Below are positions 9,393-16,923 of a DNA stretch of 16,923 bases, piece after piece. The notes under the pieces are model-generated. The model worked only from the letters and a program-made list of their open reading frames with translations. It searched no databases and was not told where the DNA came from. Made by a program: the position numbers and the translations under genes. The stretch is taken from NCBI GenBank assembly GCA_015143735.1, contig VKHC01000159.1:1-16923 (forward strand), read 5' to 3'. Numbering within the stretch: the first letter of the stretch is position 1; each line of letters starts with the position of its first letter. Origin of the DNA: Synura sp. LO234KE. Its lineage: Eukaryota; Sar; Synurophyceae; Synurales; Mallomonadaceae.

Positions 9393-12300
9393 GGCGGCTT
9401 CGCTTTGAGTCTTCTCCTCCAGGGCACACTCCGCGGCCTTGAGCCTCAACCCCATCTCATGCTGGGTCACCTCCAACCGTTGAATATGACCATCATTTTC
9501 TGCTACCTTAGCCCGCAACTCTGACAACCATCGCTCCTGTTCTTGCAATTGCGTCTGACCAACGTCAACTTCCCGTATCAATTCAAGATTTCGTCCCCGC
9601 AAATCTGTATTCAGGCGCTCTACGTCACTCATTTCACGACTAATGCACTTAAGTTTACAAACGATCTCCTCATTCTCATGTCTCACGGCCGTCCAGTCCG
9701 CAGTAACCTTGCTCACCTCCTTCAACAACTCCTCATTCGCCTTTCTCACCATCTCATACGTAACCGTCAAGTCCGTGACCCGCCCCTGACACACCTCCTT
9801 CTCCATCCGCACCGCTTCCAAGGCTTCCGTCAGAGCCCTCACCTCCCCACACAGAGCGCCGTTCGCCCCTCCCACGGACTCCACTGTACCGCTCAGCTGA
9901 ACCACCCGGGCACACAGGTTCTCGTTCTCACACTGCAGGGATTCCCGAGTATCACACAGGCTCTTCACCCGACATACATACTCCTCCTTCTCCTCACATA
10001 CAGTTTGCAAAGCTTGATGAATCTCGTCGACCTTACTCGTTAATTCCATATTCGTGTTTTGTAACCGTTTCTCAGAATCAATCAGCTGTTTCACTCTACC
10101 CAGTAGCTCGGCATTCAAACACCGCAAAGATACTTTGGAAGCACTGAGAGCCGTTACCTCACCCGACAGCTCCTCATTCTCATGTCTCACGGCCGTCCAG
10201 TCCGCAGTAACCTTGCTCATCTCCTTCAACAGCTCCTCATTCGCCTTTCTCACCATCTCATACGTAACCGTCAAGTCCGTGACCCGCCCCTGACACACCT
10301 CCTTCTCCATCCGCACCGCCTCCAAGGCTTCCGTCAGAGCCCTCACCTCCCCACACAAAGCGCCGTTCGCCCCTCCCACGGACTCCACTGTACCGCTCAG
10401 CTCAACCACCCGGGCGCACAGGTCCTCGTTCTCACACTGCAAGGATTCCCGAGTATGACACAGGCTCTTCACTCGACATACATACTCCTCCTTCTCCTCA
10501 CACACAGTTTGTAAAGCTTGATGAAGCTCGTCGACCTTACTCGTTAATTCCATATTCGTGTTTTGTAACTGTTTCTCAGAATCAATTAGCTGTTTCACTC
10601 TACCCAGAAGCTCCACATTCAAAGTTTGCAAGGATTCTCTGGAGGCACTGAGAGCCGTTACCTTACCCGACAGCTCCTCTATCTCATGTCTCACGGCCGT
10701 CCAGTCCGCAGTAACCTTGCTCACCTCCTTCAACAGCTCCTCATTCGCCTTTCTCACTGATTCATACGAAACCGTCAAGTCCGTGACTCTCCCCTGCCCC
10801 ACCTCCTTCTCCATCCGCACCGCTTCCAAGGCTTCCGTCAGAGCCTTCACCTCCACACACAGAGCGCCGTTCGCCCCTCCCACGGACTCCACTGTACCGC
10901 TCAGCTGAACCACCCGGGCACACAGGTCCTCGTTCTCACACTGCAAGGATTCCCGAGTATCACACAGGCTCTTCACTCGACATACATACTCCTCCTTCTC
11001 CTCACATACAGTTTGCAAAGCTTGATGGAGTTCGTCGACCTTACTCGTTAACTCCATATTCACACTCTGTAACCGTTCCCTGGTGTCAGTAAGCTCTTTC
11101 ACTCTACCCAGAAGCTCCACATTCAAAGTCCGCAGGGATTCTTTGGAAGCACTGAGAGCCGTTACCTTATCCGACAGCTCCTCATTCTCATGTCTCACGG
11201 CTGTCCAGTCCGCAGTAACCCTGCTCACCTCCTTCAACAGCTCCTCATTCGCCTTTCTCACAGATTCATACGAAACCGTCAAGTCCGTGACCCTCCCCTG
11301 ACACACCTCCTTCTCCATCCGCACCGCCTCCAAGGCTTCCGTCAGAGCCCTCACCTCCCCACACAAAGCGCCGTTCGCCCCTCCCACGGACTCCACTGTA
11401 CCGCTCAGCTGAACCACCCGGGCGCACAGGTCCTCGTTCTCACACTGCAAGGATTCCCGAGTATCACACAGGCTCTTCACTCGACATACATACTCCTCCT
11501 TCTCCTCACACACAGTTTGCAAAGCTTGATGAAGCTCGTCGACCTTACTCGTTAACTCCATATTCACACTTTGTAACCGTTCCCTCGTGTCAGTCAGCTC
11601 TTTCACTCTACCCAGTAGCTCCATATTCAAAGACTGTAGGGATTCTTTAGAAGCACTGAGAGCCGTTACCTCACCCGACAGCTCCTCATTCTCATGTCTC
11701 ACGGCCGTCCAGTCCGCAGTAACCTTGCTCACCTCCTTCAACAGCTCCTCATTCGCCTTTCTCACAGATTCATACGAAACCGTCAAGTCCGTGACCCTCC
11801 CCTGACACACCTCCTTCTCCATCCGCACCGCCTCCAAGGCTTCCGTCAGAGCCCTCACCTCCCCACACAAAGCGCCGTTCGCCCCTCCCACGGACTCCAC
11901 TGTACCGCTCAGCTGAACCACCCGGGCACACAGGTCCTCGTTCTCACACTGCAAGGATTCCCGAGTATCACACAGGCTCTTCACTCGACATACATACTCC
12001 TCCTTCTCCTCACATACAGTTTGCAAAGCTTGATGGAGTTCGTCGACCTTACTCGTTAACTCCATATTCGTGTTTTGTAACCGTTCCCTGGTGTCAGTAA
12101 GCTCTTTCACTCTACCCAGTAGCTCCACATTCAAACACCGCAAGGATTCTTTGGAGGCACTGAGAGCCGTTACCTCACCCGACAGCTCCTCATTCTCATG
12201 TCTTACGGCTGTCCAGTCCGCAGTAACCCTGCTCACCTCCTTCAATAAATCCTCATTCGCACTTCTCACCATCTCATACGAAACCGTCAAGTCCGTGACC

Positions 12301-15300
12301 CGCCCCTGACACACCTCCTTCTCCATCCGCACCGCCTCCAAAGCTTCCGTCAGAGCCCTCACCTCCCCACACAAAGCGCCGTTCGCCCCTCCCACGGACT
12401 CCACCGTACCGCTCAGCTCAACCACCCGGGCGCACAGGTCCTCGTTCTCACACTGCAGGGATTCCCGAGCATCACACAGGCTCTTCACTCGACATACATA
12501 CTCCTCCTTCTCCTCACACACAGTTTGCAAAGCTTGATGAAGCTCGTCGACCTTACTCGTTAATTCCATATTCACACTTTGTAACCGTTCCCTGGTGTCA
12601 GTAAGCTGTTTCACTCTGCCCAGAAGCTCCACATTCAAACACCGCAAGGATTCTTTGGAGGCACTGAGAGCCGTTACCTTACCCGACAGCTCCTCATTCT
12701 CATGTCTCACGGCTGTCCAGTCCGCAGTAACCTTGCTCACCTCCTTCAACAACTCCTCATTCGCCTTTCTCACCATCTCATACGAATCCGTCAAGTCCGT
12801 GACTCTCCCCTGACACACCTCCTTCTCCATCCGCACCGCCTCCAAGGCTTCCGTCAGAGCCCTCACCTCCCCACACAGAGCGCCGTTCGCCCCTCCCACG
12901 GACTCCACTGTACCGCTCAGCTGAACCACCCGGGCACACAGGTCCTCGTTCTCACACTGCAGGGATTCCCGAGTATCACACAGGCTCTTCACTCTACATA
13001 CATACTCCTCCTTCTCCTCACACACAGTTTGCAAAGCCTGATGAAGTTCGTCGACCTTACTCGTTAACTCCATATTCGTATTTTGTAACTGTTCTCTGGT
13101 GTCAGTCAACTGCTTCACTCTACCCAGTAGCTCCACATTCAAAGACCGCAAGGATTCTTTGGAAGCACTGAGAGCCGTTACCTTACCCGACAGCTCCTCA
13201 TTCTCATGTCTCACGGCTGTCCAGTCCGCAGTAACCTTGCTCACCTCCTTCAACAACTCCTCATTCGCCTTTCTCACCATCTCATACGAATCCGTCAAGT
13301 CCGTGACTCTCCCCTGACACACCTCCTTCTCCATCCGCACCGCCTCCAAGGCTTCCGTCAGAGCCCTCACCTCCCCACACAGAGCGCCGTTCGCCCCTCC
13401 CACGGACTCCACCGTACCGCTCAGCTGAACCACCCGGGCACACAGGTCCTCGTTCTCACACTGCAGGGATTCCCGAGCATCACACAGGCTCTCCACTCGA
13501 CATATATACTCCTCCTTCTCCTCACATACAGTTCGCAAAGCTTGATGAAGTTCGTCGACCTTACTCGTTAACTCCATATTCACACTTTGTAACCGTTCCC
13601 TGGTGTCAGTAAGCTGTTTCACTCTACCCAGAAGCTCCATATTCAAAGACCGCAAGGATTCTTTGGAAGCACTGAGAGCCGTTACCTTACCCGACAGCTC
13701 CTCATTCTCATGTCTCACGGCCGTCCAGTCCGCAGTAACCTTGCTCACCTCCTTCAACAACTCCTCATTCGCACTTCTCACCATCTCATACGTAACCGTC
13801 AAGTCCGTGACTCTCCCCTGACACACCTCCTTCTCCATCCGCACCGCCTCCAAGGCTTCCGTCAGAGCCCTCACCTCCCCACACAGAGCGCCGTTCGCCC
13901 CTCCCACGGACTCCACCGTACCGCTCAGCTGAACCACCCGGGCACACAGGTCCTCGTTCTCACACTGCAAGGATTCCCGAGCATCACACAGGCTCTTCAC
14001 TCGACACACATACTCCTCCTTCTCCTCACATACAGTTTGCAAAGCTTGGTGAAGTTCGTTGAACTTACTCGATAGGTCTTCATTTTTCATTTGCAAGGAT
14101 TCCCTAGTAACAGTCAGCTCTTCGACTTCACTCGCAGTTTTATTATTCTCTTCACGTAAAGTTTCATTTTCCTTTCGTAGAAGCTGTACAGTAGATTCAT
14201 AAACGCTTACCAACGCTTTCAGTTTCCTGATCTCAATGTCCAAATCAGCCTCTGTCTTCACGGACATGGAGGGCGTCCGCTTCCGAACATCTTTCGTCAA
14301 TTCGAATAGCTCGCCATCTTTCCCACATAAATTCCAAGTTGAAGACGATTCTGACAGAGAGCCTGTGTCACAACTCGTCGTCATCCCTCTGGGTCTCCTC
14401 TTGGGTGTGACACGGGACGCAGAGCCAGTTACCGTACTCACTACACTGTAGCAGTCGTCATCTTCAAACGGACACTCGAAATAGACCTGGATACAAACAT
14501 AATGCGCAAATATTCTTTTTCATATGATATTGATCGTGTTGCGAGCAGAGAAATGTAGTACGTGCTCAACGGCATGTGTGATACTAGTCATGAAGTTCAA
14601 ATGGAAAAAGGATTCTCTCTTGTTTCACTTACGGAAGCCATCCTATTCCTCGATGATTCGATTGATTGCACTGAGACTGTCTCTAAATTCTCAACGGATG
14701 CAACGGAGCTCATGCTTCTTGAAATACCAGATGTAATCACCTGACGACAGCAGCGAAAGTGTTAATGAATTGCAGTTAGCAAGTAATCCTATCAGATGCA
14801 CGTTGTGATTTTAATTGATCAGTAATCATATTCACCACCTTCAAGACATATTATCTATCATAATTAGCGACTAACAAGTTACAAGAAATTTTTATACTAA
14901 TTACCTCGCCCAAATATCTTGAAATAATGTTTACATTCACCACAATCCCATCGACTGCACATTTCTTTAAGGCAAGGGAAAGATTTCTTGCGTTAAAAGA
15001 TTGGTCAGCGCCAGCTACTAGGTCGTTGATAAACAAATATGCGTAGCCAATTTGTGCTGCCTTCTTCTTGAACCTCAGAATCAACTTCCCCCTTTTTTCC
15101 TAAAAACACATGTAATACAATCTCAAGTATTCGACAAAAATGAATTCGCTATCTCTTAAAGCTAACCTGATATTTCCCCGATGATTCCCTGTACAGTGTT
15201 ACCACCATCGCTAGGGTTTCATTAAAGCAAACGTGCCATCCAGAACCTTGCAAAACTGGAGACACGTCTCTCGAGCTGATAGATTTCCCACCTTTTTCAA

Positions 15301-15489
15301 AGATTACCATAATGCTACTGTTTGCATCTAGCAAGCTATCTTTGGGCAAAGTTGCATATTGTACTGGGTGTAAAGAATAGAAGTAATTTGAACGCTGCAT
15401 AACAAGGTATGAATAGGGAATATATAATTACCCTCTAATTTCAACTGGAACTTTACTGGGGTAGTTCCTACCCTAGTAACGGCCTTCAT
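9259..15489 (-). CDS. NT-C2 domain protein with giant tandem-repeat coiled coil, 6 exons
   Basis: Exons, 5' to 3': 15489-15432, 15363-15167, 15099-14905, 14740-14633, 14486-9366, 9288-9259. Introns are GT-AG (68, 67, 164, 146 and 77 bp) and all joins keep frame, giving about 1,902 residues. If the last intron is retained, the stop moves to 9312-9314 (about 1,910). Residues about 9-150 fit the N-terminal C2-like (NT-C2) family of EEIG1, EHBP1 and plant PMI1: VKFQLKLEVQYATLP opening strand, an EKGGKS turn, GSGWHVCFNE, then RGKLILRF and the LFINDLVAGA segment. Residues 151-260 are a Ser/Thr-rich linker with a basic PKRRPRG. From about 265 the protein is coiled coil; residues 334-1803 are the 168-residue repeats. 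The ATG at 15489 has A at -3 and lies just before the domain, as expected. Plant NT-C2/coiled-coil proteins ('myosin heavy chain-related') share the layout. A membrane-cytoskeleton tether is inferred, not shown. The C-terminal exon is the least certain part. Confidence 0.85.
9636..14045 (-). repeat. Nine-copy 504-bp coding tandem repeat (8 x 63 bp each)
   Basis: Copies begin, in coding direction, at 14045, 13541, 13037, 12533, 12029, 11525, 11021, 10517 and 10013. The step is exactly 504 bp each time, with no insertion or deletion. Copies 1-8 are full; copy 9 stops matching after six modules. Each 168-residue copy divides into eight 21-residue modules of pattern xxExLxxxNEELxxxVxxLtx, i.e. 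three heptads. One similar module sits just before the array (TRESLQMKNEDL) and one after it (EMSDVERLNTDL). Copies are nearly identical even at silent sites. The variants are shuffled between copies, which points to unequal crossing-over or gene conversion. Confidence 0.97.
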
Positions 15490-16854
15490 CTTCCTGTATA
15501 ATTTATTCAATAGCGCAAAACCTGTTTTAATTCATGAGCAAAGGGCATATCATTTTAGTTGCAAAAACTCAACTTCAATATTTTCACGTGGCGGCAGGGA
15601 TCCGTTTGTGTCATAGTTAACCCTACAGCTTGAAGTTCAATAATAGGGAAAATCCATGTTTATTACGTAGAGAAAAATTGAAATAAAATTCATTTCCCCA
15701 AAATATGATATCAATCGTTTAATTATGAGATCTTTACTCGCGTTCAGTCATTACTCCCTTTCAGCCGCGACATATGGTGGAAACGCTTTAGAGTTGGTCA
15801 AGAGATGATGCTGTCTCAACCGAATGAGGGCTTAAATTTATTAGGAATTATAGTTGTTATTAAAATGATGATTGTTTGTGCTGATTGATCTTATTTCCAC
15901 GAGTATATCACAAACATTAAAATAGCAGAGTCTAAAATGAGGTCGAGTGTAGTTGCTCGTTACTCACGTAATTTCCTCCGAAAGTCTTTAAAATATTGCA
16001 AATTGATCGTGTTCCTGTTGGCCAAATATGAAAATGGACTATTTCTGTAATATTTTTTGGGGGTTATTCTCTCCTAGCCTGTTTAAAAAGTGCATTTCCT
16101 ACAGTGCCGTCTCTTTTACAACACAAATTTTCGATTTTGATATCAACGGGCCTGCGTGTAACCGAATCATTTGAATTTGTTGTCCAAAACCAAATCATTT
16201 TGTTCGCAGCAGTATTCTGAACTGATTTCCAATTGTATAAAAGGTGTAATTGGAATCAAGATTTGTGCCCACTTGCTTTCAATGCAATAATTAACCAAGT
16301 ATGAAATGCTTATTATGTTAAAAACTGCATTGAAATGGACTTTTGCTCACAAGAAAGTTATCGAAGTTCTCTATCATTAAGACGTAAAATAATACGAAGA
16401 ATATTTTTGTGGAGACTTGAGACTGGAGGACGCTAGTCGATCGCATGAGAAATCCGATGATAAGAGTATTGCCAGCATTTTGGAACCCCATGTTGAACAT
16501 ACTGAATTCGTGTAGATTCAATTCGTCGTCATGTACAGGTAGGCTGGCAGAGGAAGCGTGAATACGAAACCGTCACATGTCATCGCTCAAAATACACTGC
16601 TCTCTGGATTTCGAATAGTATATCATATGCTGTCTCACTATGCCGCTACAATTACCTGCGTTCTTTAAATGTGCCACCATAGAAGAGCGTTCAATTGAAC
16701 CGTTGGTGTTATCTTGAAACCTCCGCAGACGACATAGAAAGAGTGCCGAAATATCATATTATAATCCCATAGGTAATGGAGGGCGAATTCGTGACTCCCG
16801 TTCCCTGAAGCCTGGTGTCACGTGCCTTCCAAGCCGTAGGACATAATGTAACCG
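15490..16854. other. AT-rich upstream region of the coiled-coil gene
   Basis: This should contain the promoter and leader of the minus-strand gene. A possible acceptor (ttatacag) lies 4 bases before its ATG, so a non-coding 5' exon may exist. A minus-strand frame at 16318-16521 and several overlapping open stretches around 16600-16760 read partly like protein, but three frames are open at once and no splice chain can be chosen. I see no RNA gene. Confidence 0.4.
15595..15600. promoter_or_regulatory. CACGTG box upstream of the coiled-coil gene
   Basis: A palindromic CACGTG (E-box/G-box core, a site type used by bHLH and bZIP factors) lies about 105 bp upstream of the proposed start codon at 15489. 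A six-base site can occur by chance; its only support is position. Confidence 0.2.
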
Positions 16855-16923
16855 CTATTTTGCTGCCTGAACAAGGAAGATACCTTCTCCTTTCAACTGG
16901 GAGGCTGTTACGAGATCGCCTCT
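16855..16923 (-). CDS. Possible C-terminal end of a gene entering from the right edge
   Basis: From the window edge the minus strand is open for 22 codons in a protein-like stretch (DLVTASQLKGEGIFLVQAAK), then TAG at 16855-16857. It could be the last exon of a gene lying outside the window. It is too short to assign a family, and chance is a real alternative. Confidence 0.2.
   Translation of the reverse strand, partial: RGDLVTASQLKGEGIFLVQAAK

Noticed and set aside
9636-14045. Regular spacing considered as a CRISPR-like or satellite array
   Set aside because: The unit is one continuous coding frame with no spacer sequence and preserved heptad phase, so it is a protein-coding repeat.
9543-14075. 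Series of plus-strand frames of 72-121 codons recurring every 504 bp
   Set aside because: They are antisense shadows of the coiled-coil repeat. They recur only because the DNA repeats, and they read as Leu/His/Pro-rich sequence without domain character.
14562-14744. Plus-strand frame of 60 codons that reads well as protein
   Set aside because: It lies opposite exon 4 of the minus-strand gene. It lacks an ATG at its start, and the minus-strand splice chain across the same bases is canonical and phase-consistent.
16229-16253. TATAAAAGG inside a CCAATT/AATTGG inverted repeat, looking like a plus-strand TATA box
   Set aside because: No coding sequence follows: the next ATG (AAGTATGAAATGC) gives only five codons before a stop. 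AT-rich DNA gives such matches easily.

Overview
The window is eukaryotic nuclear DNA, most likely from a protist or alga. Both confident genes are split by short GT-AG introns (49-186 bp). Spacers are long and AT-rich, and there are no bacterial-style operons or ribosome binding sites. The species cannot be told from the sequence. Simple open-reading-frame reading hides both genes, because their exons lie in different frames; I rebuilt them from splice sites and phase.

Layout. 1-190: AT-rich DNA with repeated ACTTTAG/CTAAAGT motifs and a perfect 20-bp palindrome. 276-577 (+): tentative two-exon small secreted protein. 1266-3557 (+): eight-exon gene for a 537-residue type I membrane protein with a signal peptide, a propeller-like ectodomain, a short coiled-coil stalk, one transmembrane helix and a short basic tail. 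3558-4379: spacer with small inverted repeats and two doubtful short frames. 4380-8430: purine-rich, locally GC-richer stretch with stop-interrupted coding-like frames, probably a decayed element or pseudogene. 8431-9258: spacer with one doubtful frame. 9259-15489 (-): six-exon gene for a protein of about 1,900 residues. 15490-16854: AT-rich upstream region. 16855-16923 (-): possible 3' end of a further gene.

The standout is the minus-strand gene. Its small 5' exons join in phase to encode an N-terminal C2-like (NT-C2, EEIG1/EHBP1 type) domain and a Ser-rich linker. One 5.1-kb exon then encodes a very long coiled coil built as a repeat inside a repeat: nine copies of exactly 504 bp (168 residues, the ninth partial), each made of eight 21-residue (three-heptad) modules. 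About 70 modules follow each other without a single insertion or deletion. The copies are nearly identical at DNA level and mosaic in their variants, so the array is young or being homogenised. NT-C2 domains are thought to connect membranes with the cytoskeleton, and NT-C2 plus coiled-coil proteins are known in plants. This one may be a long membrane-to-cytoskeleton tether or scaffold whose length is set by repeat number; that function is inference.

The two confident genes converge on the central decayed region. Nothing in the sequence links them functionally.
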